Of a stretch of DNA of 64,000 bases, positions 25,170-33,326 are shown piece after piece. Source of the DNA: JAIBJN01 sp963825255 (lineage in GTDB: Bacteria > Actinomycetota > Thermoleophilia > Gaiellales > Gaiellaceae); NCBI GenBank assembly GCA_963825255.1, contig CAWGSF010000008.1:157814-221813 (forward strand), given 5' to 3'. Both the position numbers and the translations under genes were made by a program. The stretch's first letter is position 1, and every line of letters begins with the position of its first letter. The notes under the pieces are model-generated. The model did no database searches, was not told the DNA's origin, and saw only the letters and a list, made by a program, of their open reading frames with translations.

Positions 25170-25367
25170 ATGAGCCACCCCCGTGTTCCAGCGATCAGCC
25201 CGGGAGCGTCGGCCTTCCTCTGGGGCCTCGTGCTCGGCGCCTACGTCTGGATCGGGCTGCTGGCGATCGGCACCGGGAACGGGTCCGCGTTCATCTTCGG
25301 CCTCGTCGCCGCCGTCCTCATCTTCTTCTTCGTCCGGCTCTGCGGCGCGGACACGCTCCGCCGCTGA
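25170..25367 (+). CDS. Small two-helix membrane protein
   Basis: 65 residues with two hydrophobic segments (about 13-33 and 40-57) and a basic C-terminus. A -10-like TAGACT (25155-25160) ends 9 bases before ATG, and a GGCC-CTTC-GGCC hairpin precedes it, so the message may be nearly leaderless. No family is recognised. It follows the candidate small RNA/terminator directly. Confidence 0.6.
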   Translation: MSHPRVPAISPGASAFLWGLVLGAYVWIGLLAIGTGNGSAFIFGLVAAVLIFFFVRLCGADTLRR

Positions 25368-25384
25368 GCGGCCGCTGCTGCGAC

Positions 25385-25591
25385 CTACGCGCTCGCCAGG
25401 CAGGGTCGCCGCTCTCGTGCGCTCGTGAGCGCGACGACGAGGAAAGCGGCGAGCTCGTCGCCGAGCTCGTCCTCCAGGCGCTCGCGCGCACTGGGGCCGT
25501 CGCCGGTGGTGACGCGTTCGAGCACGGCGAGATCGTCCAGGATCCCGCGGACCCCCCGGGCCTGGAAGGGTTGGGCCGCTGCGGCGTTCAT
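25385..25591 (-). CDS. Small hypothetical protein
   Basis: 68 residues, helical and charged (VRGILDDLAVLERVTTGDGP then ARERLEDELGDELAAFL). ATG 25591 has a GGGAGG just upstream, a little close. No homologue is recognised. It is spaced 67 bases from the membrane protein upstream and may be cotranscribed with it. Codon use fits the neighbourhood, but the short length leaves doubt. Confidence 0.45.
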   Translation of the reverse strand: MNAAAAQPFQARGVRGILDDLAVLERVTTGDGPSARERLEDELGDELAAFLVVALTSARERRPCLASA

Positions 25592-25658
25592 GCCTCCCTG
25601 ATATCGGCTGCGACGCCGACCGGGCGCGATCCCTGGCGCGAGTGAAGCAGTCGGGCCG

Positions 25659-26312
25659 TCAGTCGTCGGCGCGGTGCTCGACGACCGTCGGAGCCTCGGA
25701 CGACGCGGCAGCGACCGTGACCGCGTCCTCCTCCTCGCTCCGCGCCACCGTGTCCTCGCGCGGGTCCTCCGGGCGGAAGTCGTGGACCTCCTCGTCGGAG
25801 ACCTCGAGCTCGCGCTCGGCCGAGCGAATCCGCGGGCCGCGGGTGTCGAAGACGAACGTGAAGACGATCCCGAGCCCGAACGCGAGGACGCCCTGGAAGA
25901 CGATGAGGTCCCCCGCCACTCCGTCGAGGCCGATGTCCCCGATCCAGCCGGCGACCTGATCGCCCTCGCCCGTCCCCGTGGGACGAGTGGCGACGAGGAT
26001 CGCGCCCACCGCGACGAACGTCGGGAGGAAGCCGATGAGGAGGACGCCCGGGCTGATCGTCGGGGCGCCCCACTTCGTCCAGCCGCCGATCAGCTGGGAG
26101 AGGCCGAGGACGACGCCGGCGCCGGCGAGGATCGCCATCGCGGCCCAGTACTCACGGGTCGAGGCCAGGTCGAAGGTCGTCGCCAGCCAGACGAGGAACC
26201 CCGCCCCGGCGACTCCGAGCAGGGTGACGACGCCGCGGACGACGGGCGGTCCGCCCCAGGCATGGGTCTGTGGCTCCGTGCGAACTTCGTGGTCGTTCTC
26301 GATCGTCGTCAT
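25659..26312 (-). CDS. Four-helix membrane protein of unknown function
   Basis: 217 residues. After a polar N-terminus there are four predicted membrane helices (about 27-46, 57-76, 88-108, 137-157), then an acidic cytoplasmic tail of about 60 residues rich in Glu/Asp with RSAERELEVSDEEVHDF. The upstream GGGGTGAG may serve as ribosome-binding site. No domain is recognised. It is probably cotranscribed with the small gene downstream. Confidence 0.75.
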   Translation of the reverse strand: MTTIENDHEVRTEPQTHAWGGPPVVRGVVTLLGVAGAGFLVWLATTFDLASTREYWAAMAILAGAGVVLGLSQLIGGWTKWGAPTISPGVLLIGFLPTFVAVGAILVATRPTGTGEGDQVAGWIGDIGLDGVAGDLIVFQGVLAFGLGIVFTFVFDTRGPRIRSAERELEVSDEEVHDFRPEDPREDTVARSEEEDAVTVAAASSEAPTVVEHRADD

Positions 26313-26414
26313 GGCTCATCTCACCCCGCTGCGGTCGTTTCCCGAGTGTTCCCCAACACGAGGGGGTTCTAACCCGGGAGGTGGATCCCTGCCCGGTATC
26401 GCCCGAGAGGGGCG

Positions 26415-27018
26415 TCAGGCGGCGAGATCGCGCCGGCGGGCGTCGAAGAGGCAGGAGTCGAGCTCCTCGCGGAACGCCGCGACCGCAAGGGCCCGGTCCT
26501 GCGGGAAGACGTGCTCGACCACTCCGACGTGGCGGTCGTTGTAGAAGGGGACGTCGACGTGCTCGCGGCTGACCACGTTCACCGACGTGTACGAGCACGA
26601 GGGGCACTCGACCGCGAGGCCCAGCTCCTCTCCGCCTCCGCCGAGCAGGCGGAACGCCGACGGGTAGACGGGGCGCGAGCGCTCCTCGGGGTAGCAGAAG
26701 AAGCTCCACGGCCAGTCGCCGCCGCGGATCCGTCCCGCGGCGAGGTCGAGCAGCTCTGACGGCCGCCGACTCGAGGCGGGCCGTCATGAGGTTGAGGAAG
26801 GCCGAGTCCGATCCGGCGAGGGGGGCCCAGTCGAGCTCGTCGTGCGTCAGGAGCCCGTCGTGCTCGTCGCCGCAGTCGCAGACGAACGTGATCCGGTAGA
26901 CGGCGGGATGGGCCGCCCCGGGCAGCCGCTCGACGGCCCTGAACCCCGAGAGCCGCACGCCGACCTCGCCGCCCCGGGGGCAGGGAAACGTGTAGCGCCC
27001 GGTGAGCTGGTCGTACAT
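26415..27018 (-). pseudogene. Cys-pair hypothetical protein, broken by a +1 frameshift
   Basis: From ATG 27018 the frame gives MYDQLTGRYTFPCP, VYRITFVCDCGDEHDG and FLNLMTARLESAAV, then becomes Arg-rich. One base on, near 26755-26762, a second frame carries ELLDLAAGRIRGGDWPWSFF, AVECPSCSYTSVNVV and FREELDSCLFDARRRDLAA to TGA 26415. Together about 200 residues with three or four Cys pairs, perhaps zinc-binding. Length 604 is 3n+1, consistent with one extra base. No family is recognised. Confidence 0.7.
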
Positions 27019-27080
27019 GTGGCTCCGATTATGTATCGGCAGGGAGGACGCGACCCCGCATCCCCGCGCGGGGCCCCGGC

Positions 27081-27605
27081 TCAGCTCGCGTACTGGATGA
27101 GCGAGAACACGTCGTAGCCGGAGAGCTTCTCCCGCCCGTTCAGGAACTCGAGCTCGATCACGAACGCGACGCCGACGACGATCCCTCCGAGCTGCTCGAC
27201 GAGGTCCACCTTCGCCCGGGCCGTGCCTCCCGTCGCCAGGAGGTCGTCGTGGACGAGGACCCGCGCGCCGCTCGAGATCGCGTCCGCGTGGAGCTCGAGC
27301 GCGTCGAAGCCGTACTCGAGCGCGTACTTCGCGCTGATCGTCCGCCACGGGAGCTTGCCGGGCTTGCGCGCCGCGACGAACCCGCACTCGAGCCGGTAGG
27401 CGAGCGCGGCCCCGAGGATGAAGCCGCGCGCCTCGGCGCCGAGGACGACGTCCGGCTTTCGCGGCTCGGCGAACTCGGCGAGCCGCTCGACGGTCTCGTG
27501 CAACGCCTCGGGGTCGGCGAGGAGCGGCATGATGTCCCGGAAGACGATCCCCCGCTTCGGAAAGTCGGGGATGTCGCGGATCTTGGCCGCGAGGTCGACG
27601 GTCAC
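27081..27605 (-). CDS. apt: Adenine phosphoribosyltransferase
   Basis: Purine salvage enzyme, adenine + PRPP to AMP, 174 residues. N-terminal AAKIRDIPDFPKRGIVFRDI, then GAEARGFILGAALAY, GFVAARKPGKLPW, and the PRPP-binding loop VLVHDDLLATGGTA (about 119-132). The first GTG 27605 overlaps the stop of the MerR gene by GTGA, so it is the last gene of the garA-ftsR operon. Length is typical. Confidence 0.95.
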   Translation of the reverse strand: MTVDLAAKIRDIPDFPKRGIVFRDIMPLLADPEALHETVERLAEFAEPRKPDVVLGAEARGFILGAALAYRLECGFVAARKPGKLPWRTISAKYALEYGFDALELHADAISSGARVLVHDDLLATGGTARAKVDLVEQLGGIVVGVAFVIELEFLNGREKLSGYDVFSLIQYAS

Positions 27606-28297
27606 GACCGGGGAACGATACCCCGGAGCGCCCGCCAGAACAGCAGGTTCGAGAGCTCCTGCGACAGCGCCGCGAGCGTCTCGAGGCTCTCGACGCCCGC
27701 GTGGCGCTTCTCCGGGTTCGGCGACCGCAGCTCGGGCGCGACGATCCGCTCGAGGAGGTCGGCCTCGTTGTCGGCCCAGCGCCGGAAGGTGGCGAGGTTC
27801 CGGGGCTCGACGCCGTAGCGGGCGAGGCGCGCGCACGCGGCCGCGACGTCGACGTCCCGCTCGGGGAAGCGCGTGTCGCCGTCCGCGGAGCGGGGCTCGA
27901 GGAGCCCGTACTCCTCCAGCTCGCGCACGAAGGCGGCATCGACGCCGGCGCGCTCGCACAGGGTGGCGAAGTCGACGTCGTCCTCCGGCGCCCGCAGCCC
28001 GGCGCGACGCGCTCGCTCCTGGCGCCGCGTTCCCGCGGCGAGCTCCTGGCGGATCACCCGGAGGGGGAGGAACTCGTCGCGCTGGAGCCTGAGGATGGTC
28101 TCGAGCCGCTCCACGTCCTCCTCGGTGAAGAGCCTGTAACCGCCCTGCGTGCGCCGCAGCGCGAGGAGGCCCTGGTCCTCGAGGTACCGGATCTTCGAGA
28201 TCGAGATGTCCGGGAACTCGTCGCGCAGCTGAGCGCACACCGCCCCGATCGTGAGCGGCCGCCCCTGTCCGATGTCGGCAACCGGCGCCGTGGCCAT
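27602..28297 (-). CDS. ftsR: MerR-family regulator, FtsR-like
   Basis: 231 residues from ATG 28297 with GGAGGAG 5 bases upstream. The N-terminal MerR winged helix reads PLTIGAVCAQLRDEFPDISI, SKIRYLEDQGLL and GGYRLFTEEDVERLETIL. The long C-terminal part is an effector or dimer region. In actinobacteria a MerR gene next to garA corresponds to FtsR (Rv1828 type), an activator of ftsZ; the same order here (rsiG-like, garA, merR) supports that name, though the binding site cannot be seen. An 83-base gap with a hairpin separates it from garA. Confidence 0.8.
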   Translation of the reverse strand: MATAPVADIGQGRPLTIGAVCAQLRDEFPDISISKIRYLEDQGLLALRRTQGGYRLFTEEDVERLETILRLQRDEFLPLRVIRQELAAGTRRQERARRAGLRAPEDDVDFATLCERAGVDAAFVRELEEYGLLEPRSADGDTRFPERDVDVAAACARLARYGVEPRNLATFRRWADNEADLLERIVAPELRSPNPEKRHAGVESLETLAALSQELSNLLFWRALRGIVPRS

Positions 28298-28327
28298 CAC
28301 TGCTCCTCCAGGTGATGCTGCCCCGCT

Positions 28328-28349
28328 TGACGCGGCTTTGCAGCCGTCA
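28328..28349 (-). other. Hairpin between garA and ftsR
   Basis: On the minus strand TGACGGCT-gcaa-AGCCG-c-GTCA, a stable stem with one bulge and no U-tract. It may be an RNA processing or partial termination site that sets different garA and ftsR levels. Confidence 0.4.
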
Positions 28350-28380
28350 GAAGCGTGGTGGGCATTGCCTGGCGGAGCAC

Positions 28381-28851
28381 TCAGCTCTCCAGGAAGGTCA
28401 GCTTGTACTTGCCGATCTGCACCTCGTCCCCGTCCTCCAGCTTGGCGCTCTCGACCCGGCGGCGGTTGACGTACGTCCCGTTCAGGCTCCCCTCGTCGTG
28501 GAGCGTGAAGCCGTCCGCGCCGCGCGTGACGACCGCGTGGCGGCGAGAGACCGTGACGTCGTCGAGGAAGATCTCGCACTCCGGTGCCCGGCCGAGCGAG
28601 ACGCGGTCCTCGACCAGCGCGAACGTCTCGCCCGCGCGGCCGCCACCGGAGCGCACGACGAGCGCGGGGCCCTCGATGCGGAGGTCCGCGAGCGAGAGCG
28701 CGTCGTCCTCTGCGACCTCTTCGGCGGGCGTGAAGGTCATCGTCGTGTGGTCTCCGGGCTCGTCATGGATGAGCAGGGCGCCGCACTTCGAGCAGTAGTT
28801 AGCGGCCTCGGGGTTCTGGAAGCCGCATTCGGGGCAGTGGAGATAGGTCAC
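28381..28851 (-). CDS. garA: FHA-domain protein GarA-like with N-terminal zinc ribbon
   Basis: 156 residues. Two Cys pairs (CPECG, CSKCG, about 6-24) form a zinc ribbon, absent from mycobacterial GarA. A TT phospho-acceptor motif GDHTTMTF (about 33-40) resembles the ETTSVF target of Ser/Thr kinases. The FHA domain follows with SLGRAPECEIFLDDVTVSRRHA and GSLNGTYVNRRRV. GarA binds and inhibits 2-oxoglutarate-metabolising enzymes and is switched by phosphorylation. The ATG overlaps the stop of the RsiG-like gene by ATGA. Confidence 0.85.
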   Translation of the reverse strand: MTYLHCPECGFQNPEAANYCSKCGALLIHDEPGDHTTMTFTPAEEVAEDDALSLADLRIEGPALVVRSGGGRAGETFALVEDRVSLGRAPECEIFLDDVTVSRRHAVVTRGADGFTLHDEGSLNGTYVNRRRVESAKLEDGDEVQIGKYKLTFLES

Positions 28852-29123
28852 TGCCCTGCCGTGTCCAGCTCCTCGTCCGTCGGGGGCGCGGCCTTCGAGG
28901 CGAGGATCGCCGCGAGCTTGTCGACGTCGATCTCCTTCAGCGGGCTCTCCCCCTCCCCCATCTGCTTCTGCAGCCGCGCCTGGAGCTCGGCGCGCAGGAT
29001 GTCGATCTTGCCGTGGAGGATCCGGCGGCGGTACGAGACCTCGTGCTCCTCCTCCATGAGCCCGCGGATGAGATCGCGGAGCTCCTGGTCGGACAGGGTC
29101 GCTAGATCAGGAAGTGCTTCCAC
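28848..29123 (-). CDS. RsiG-like protein with single c-di-GMP-binding motif
   Basis: 91 residues, GTG 29123, helical. Residues 23-43 contain E26-x3-S30-x2-R33-x3-H37-x3-D41, one copy of the RsiG signature E(X)3S(X)2R(X)3Q(X)3D with Gln replaced by His, within EHEVSYRRRILHGKIDIL. RsiG is a c-di-GMP-dependent anti-sigma factor of WhiG; Streptomyces has two motifs, early-branching actinobacteria one. N-terminal LPDLATLSDQELRDLI also fits. It heads an operon with garA and ftsR. No whiG is in this window. The identification rests on motif and context, not on a full alignment. Confidence 0.7.
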   Translation of the reverse strand: MEALPDLATLSDQELRDLIRGLMEEEHEVSYRRRILHGKIDILRAELQARLQKQMGEGESPLKEIDVDKLAAILASKAAPPTDEELDTAGQ

Positions 29124-29214
29124 GCAACGCTCCAGTGTCGGGGACGGAGGGCAGGAAACAGTAAACCATCCCCGCGACCATCCATCAACCTCGACTTGAG
29201 GGTTCGTCGAGCCT

Positions 29215-31731
29215 CTAGCCCGCGTCCTCGACGTCGTCGCGGGCGACGACGTCCTCGACGAGCCCGACGAACTCGGCCTCGAGAGCCCGCCCGTCGTCCG
29301 GCGTCCTGCCCTCCGCGTAGACGTGCACCAGCGGCTCGTCCGGGTCGGGCAGGACCTGCGCCCACCCGCGGTCGTCGAAGACCTTGATCCCGTCGGTGAC
29401 GTCGACTTCCAGGCCCTTCGTCCGCTCGGTGAGGATGCGCATGACCGCGCCCTTGCGGGCCCACGGGCAGCGCACCTGGCGGTGGATGACGGCGGACTCG
29501 GGAAGCTCGCCGACGATCTCCGAGAGCGGACGCCGGACGGGAGCGAGGAGCGCGAGGAGCTTGCAGAGGCTGGCCATCCCGTCGTAGGCCGGAACGAAGT
29601 CCGGGAAGACGAAGCCGCCGCCCACCGAGCCGGCGAAGATGACGCCGTCGCCCGCGGCCGCGCGCGTGAGCCCGGAGAGGGAGTGCGGCGTCCGCACCAC
29701 CTCGAGGCCCGTCCCGTCGACCAGCTGCTCGACGAGGCTCGTGACGGTCGTCGGGAAGGCGAGGCGGCCGCTGCGCCCGTCGGAGGCGAGAAGGCGCAGG
29801 AAGAGGAGGAGCTCCTGCTCGACCGGCACCTCGCGCGCCCGGTCGTCCACGAGGAAGATCCGCTCGGCGGCGGGATCGAGCACCGCCCCGAGGTCGGCGC
29901 CCACCGCCTCCACGAGGCGCTTCGTCTGGCCGAGGGACTCGGCAACGCTCGCGCCCTCCGGCCCGGTTCGCCGCTCGCTCACGTAGGCGTGCCCGGAGAC
30001 GACCTCGACGTCGAGGGACCCCAGCACCTGCGGCAGCACGAGCGAGGCGGCCGAGAAGGAGTAGTCGACGACCACGCGGAACCCGCGCGCCCGGATCGCG
30101 GCCACGTCCAGGGTGGCGAGGAGGTCCTGCGCGTACGTCTCCGCCGCGCGGGCCGGGAAGATGATCGCGCCCACCTCGTTCCAGGCGGCGCGCCTGAACT
30201 CCTGGCGCGAGAAGTGCTTGTCGATCTCCTTCATCAGCTCGGGCCCGGCCGGCGTCCCGGGAGGCTCGTAGATCCGGATCTCGACGACCTCCGGCTCGCT
30301 CGCGCTCGGCTGCACGTGGATCCCGGCCTCGTACCCCTCGGCCTTGAGAAGATGCCGGTTGACGGCGGCCGGCATCACCTGGATGTCCGCCGCGTGCACG
30401 CCCGTCGAGTTGACGCCCGCCAGCAGCGCGCGGCGGATGAGGCGGCACGAGGCCGACGCCGCGCGGCTCGTGACGACCCGCGCGCCGCGCTCCAGCGCGG
30501 TCCCGAGGGCGGTGCCGAGCCGGAGGGCGGTCTCGGGCGTCAGGTCGACGTCGATGCGGCCCGAGATCCCGGAGACGCCGACGAGCCGCGAGGAGAGCCG
30601 CGACTCCCAGATGAGGTTTCGGTCGACGACGGTCCCGGACTCGACCTCCTTGAACGGGTAGATGCGAACGCCGGGCATGACGACGCTCTCTTCGCCGATC
30701 GTGCAGTTGTCGCCCACCGCCGCCCCCTCGTTCAGCCGCGCGTGCGGGCGGAGGTCACAGGCGCGGCCGACGATCGCCCCCTCGACGAGGACGCTCCGGC
30801 CCACCGACGTCGACGCGTCGACGACCGAGCGGGACGTGCGGGCGTGGTCGCCGAGCGTGACGCTGTTCATGAGCACCGAGTAGGGGCCGACCGAGGCGCG
30901 CGGGGCGATCCGGCAGTAGTTGCCGATGAACGTCGGGCCCTCGACGGCCTCGAGGTCGTCGAGGTCGACGCCGTCGCCGACCCAGACGTTGCCGCGCAGC
31001 CGGATCCCGGAGACGTTCAGGCGCACGCTCTCGTCGAGGGCGTCGAAGTTCGCCTGCCGGTACTGGTCGAGGTTGCCGATGTCCTGCCAGTAGCCCTCGG
31101 CGACGTAGCCGTACAGGGGCCTCCCCATCTCGAGCAGGAGCGGGAAGAGCTCCTTCGAGAAGTCGTACGGGCGGTCGGTGGGGACGTGGCGGAGCACCTC
31201 GGGCTCGAGCACGTAGATGCCCGTGTTGATCGTGTCGGTGAAGACCTGGCCCCAGGAGGGCTTCTCGAGGAAGCGCTCGACGCGCCCGTCCTCGTCGGTG
31301 ACGACGATGCCGAACTCGAGCGGGTTGGGGACGCTCTTCAGCCCGATCGTGACAAGCGCATCCCGCTCGCGGTGGAAGCGAACGAGGTCGGCGAGGTCGA
31401 TGTCGCAGAGGGCGTCTCCCGAGATGACGAGGAACGTCTCGACGAGCGCCTCCTCCGCGAGCTTGACGGAGCCGGCCGTCCCCGCCGGCGACTCCTCGAC
31501 CGAGTAGCGGATGGAGACCCCGTAGGGCTCCCCGTCGCCGAAGTAGCCCCGGATTGCCTGGGGCATGAAGGCGAGCGTGACCACGATGTCGTCGAAGCCG
31601 TGCTGCTTCAGGAGCTCGACGATGTGCTCCATGCACGGCTTGCCGACGATCGGGACCATCGGCTTCGGCTGGTTCGACGTCAGCGGGCGGAGCCGCGTCC
31701 CCTCGCCGCCGGCCATGACGACGGCCTTCAT
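29215..31731 (-). CDS. Mannose-1-phosphate guanylyltransferase fused to a degenerate phosphomannomutase
   Basis: 838 residues. Residues 1-235 are a nucleotidyltransferase (VVMAGGEGTRLRPLT, GDALCDID), 245-370 a left-handed beta-helix of hexapeptide repeats, and 380-838 a phosphohexomutase-like region. The mutase catalytic TASHNP loop is replaced around VQPSASEPE (474-482) and the metal loop DGDxDR by DPAAER (619-624), so mutase activity is doubtful. The fusion could synthesise GDP-mannose or another NDP-sugar, with the mutase part regulatory. ATG 31731 overlaps the pgsA-like stop by ATGA. Confidence 0.85.
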   Translation of the reverse strand: MKAVVMAGGEGTRLRPLTSNQPKPMVPIVGKPCMEHIVELLKQHGFDDIVVTLAFMPQAIRGYFGDGEPYGVSIRYSVEESPAGTAGSVKLAEEALVETFLVISGDALCDIDLADLVRFHRERDALVTIGLKSVPNPLEFGIVVTDEDGRVERFLEKPSWGQVFTDTINTGIYVLEPEVLRHVPTDRPYDFSKELFPLLLEMGRPLYGYVAEGYWQDIGNLDQYRQANFDALDESVRLNVSGIRLRGNVWVGDGVDLDDLEAVEGPTFIGNYCRIAPRASVGPYSVLMNSVTLGDHARTSRSVVDASTSVGRSVLVEGAIVGRACDLRPHARLNEGAAVGDNCTIGEESVVMPGVRIYPFKEVESGTVVDRNLIWESRLSSRLVGVSGISGRIDVDLTPETALRLGTALGTALERGARVVTSRAASASCRLIRRALLAGVNSTGVHAADIQVMPAAVNRHLLKAEGYEAGIHVQPSASEPEVVEIRIYEPPGTPAGPELMKEIDKHFSRQEFRRAAWNEVGAIIFPARAAETYAQDLLATLDVAAIRARGFRVVVDYSFSAASLVLPQVLGSLDVEVVSGHAYVSERRTGPEGASVAESLGQTKRLVEAVGADLGAVLDPAAERIFLVDDRAREVPVEQELLLFLRLLASDGRSGRLAFPTTVTSLVEQLVDGTGLEVVRTPHSLSGLTRAAAGDGVIFAGSVGGGFVFPDFVPAYDGMASLCKLLALLAPVRRPLSEIVGELPESAVIHRQVRCPWARKGAVMRILTERTKGLEVDVTDGIKVFDDRGWAQVLPDPDEPLVHVYAEGRTPDDGRALEAEFVGLVEDVVARDDVEDAG

Positions 31732-32279
31732 CGCTCCACCGTCCGGACGGCTCCGACGATGTACTCGACCGCCGCGAGGACGGCGAGCGCGACGCCCGTC
31801 CAGAAGAGCGCGAGCGGCCAGTCCGTTCCCGGGTCGGAGGCGATCACGCCGATGATCCCGGCGTAGAGGACCCAGGTTGCGGTCTTCCCGAGCGTCGAGA
31901 CCTCGAACTCGTAGCCGCGGTCCCGCACGAGCCGGTAGCCCCCGATCAGGAGGCCGTCGCGGACGAGGACGATCAGGAGCGCGGCCCACGGCAGCCTGCC
32001 GTCGAGCCAGAGGAGCACGACCGCCGAGTCGATCATCAGGCGGTCCGCGAGCGGGTCGGCGAACTTCCCGAACTCGGACTCGACGTGCCACCGGCGCGCC
32101 AGGTAGCCGTCGACCTGGTCGGTCAGCGCAGCCGCCGCGAAGAGCGCGGCCAGGCCCCAGCTCCCCTCCCCGTCGCTCGCCAGCATGAGGACGACGAACA
32201 CGGGGACGGCGACGAGCCGCAGGACGGTGAGCGCGTTCGGCAGCTGCGCCAGCGGAGCAGAAACGACGCGTGTGGCCAT
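31728..32279 (-). CDS. CDP-alcohol phosphatidyltransferase family protein
   Basis: 183 residues, integral membrane. The CDP-OH-P motif D(X)2DG(X)2AR(X)8G(X)3D(X)3D is complete (DQVDGYLARRW...GKFADPLADR, about 59-83). It could be PgsA (phosphatidylglycerolphosphate synthase) or a related phospholipid transferase; the N-terminus PNALTVLRLVAVPVFV is typical. There are four to six membrane helices. It is coupled to the ManC fusion by ATGA and divergent from the HutF-like gene with only 27 bases between starts. Confidence 0.85.
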   Translation of the reverse strand: MATRVVSAPLAQLPNALTVLRLVAVPVFVVLMLASDGEGSWGLAALFAAAALTDQVDGYLARRWHVESEFGKFADPLADRLMIDSAVVLLWLDGRLPWAALLIVLVRDGLLIGGYRLVRDRGYEFEVSTLGKTATWVLYAGIIGVIASDPGTDWPLALFWTGVALAVLAAVEYIVGAVRTVER

Positions 32280-32306
32280 CGGTGGCTCAATGGTAACGTC
32301 GCCGCG

Positions 32307-33326
32307 ATGCCCGACCGGCTCGCGCTTCCCGGGTTCGTCAACGCTCACAGCCACGCGTTCCAGCGCGCCATGCGCGGGCAGGTCGAGGGCGGCGACTTCT
32401 GGGCCTGGCGTGACGCCATGATCGACCATGCCCGGAGCCTCACCCCGGACACGGTCGGAAAGGACTACGCCGAGACGTACCGGGAGATGCGGGCGGCCGG
32501 TTACACGGCCGTCGGCGAGTTCCACTACGTCGGGCTCGCCGAGGCCGAGGCGGCGATCGAGGCGGCGCGCGAGGCCGGGATCGAGCTCGTCCTCCTCCTC
32601 GCCGCGTACGCCCGCGGCGGCCTCGACCGGTTCCGCCAGGAGTCGGTGACCGCCTACCTCGAGCAGGTGGAGGCCCTGCGCGCGGCCGGGGCGCGTGTCG
32701 GCACCGCCCCCCACTCCGTCCGCGCGTGCCCGGCCGACTGGCTGGAGGAGATCGGGCGCCACGCCGACCGCGAGGGGCTCGTCCTCCACGTCCACGCGGA
32801 CGAGCAGCCCCGGGAGATCGAGGAGTGCCTTGCGGAGCACGGCGTCCGGCCGATCGAGCTCCTGGCCCGGACGGGGTGCCTCGGCCCCCGGACGACGATC
32901 GTCCACGCGACGCACGCGGACGAGCACGAGCTCGACCTCCTGGCCGAGAGCGGCGCGCGCGTCTGCCTCTGCCCGACGACCGAGGCGAACCTCGGGGACG
33001 GGTTTCCCCCGCTTCAGGCCCTCCTCGACCGCGGGATCCCGCTCTGCATCGGCTCCGACTCGAACGTGCGGATCGACCCGCTGGAGGAGCTCCGCGAGCT
33101 CGAGGGCACCGCGCGGCGTCAGACCCTCCGTCGCAACGTGATCGCGCCCGAGCGCCTGCTCGAGATCGGGAGCGCCGGCGGAGCCGCGGCGATCGGCATC
33201 GACGAGTGGCCGTCGGTCGAGGTCGACCTGGCCCATGTCTCGTTGCGCGGCATCGCCGCCGCGGACGCCCCCGCAGCGCTCGTCCACGGCTGCGCCGCGG
33301 ACGTCCTCTCACCCCTCGTGGGCTAG
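32307..33326 (+). CDS. Formimidoylglutamate deiminase-like amidohydrolase (HutF-like)
   Basis: 339 residues. Metal-binding GFVNAHSHAFQRAMRG at residues 9-24, then GDFWAWRDAM as in HutF, VHVHADEQPREIEE, IVHATHADEHELD and CIGSDSNVRIDPLEELREL. HutF converts N-formimino-glutamate to N-formyl-glutamate in histidine degradation. The family N-terminal beta domain (about 45-50 residues) is missing or very short, and no other hut gene is nearby, so the substrate is uncertain. It ends overlapping the proC 3' end by 18 bases. Confidence 0.75.
   Translation: MPDRLALPGFVNAHSHAFQRAMRGQVEGGDFWAWRDAMIDHARSLTPDTVGKDYAETYREMRAAGYTAVGEFHYVGLAEAEAAIEAAREAGIELVLLLAAYARGGLDRFRQESVTAYLEQVEALRAAGARVGTAPHSVRACPADWLEEIGRHADREGLVLHVHADEQPREIEECLAEHGVRPIELLARTGCLGPRTTIVHATHADEHELDLLAESGARVCLCPTTEANLGDGFPPLQALLDRGIPLCIGSDSNVRIDPLEELRELEGTARRQTLRRNVIAPERLLEIGSAGGAAAIGIDEWPSVEVDLAHVSLRGIAAADAPAALVHGCAADVLSPLVG

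Noticed and set aside
29323..31866. 847-codon open frame on the plus strand
   Set aside because: It is the antisense of the ManC/mutase fusion; sequence is Arg/Asp/Val-rich without any motif, as usual for GC-rich shadows.
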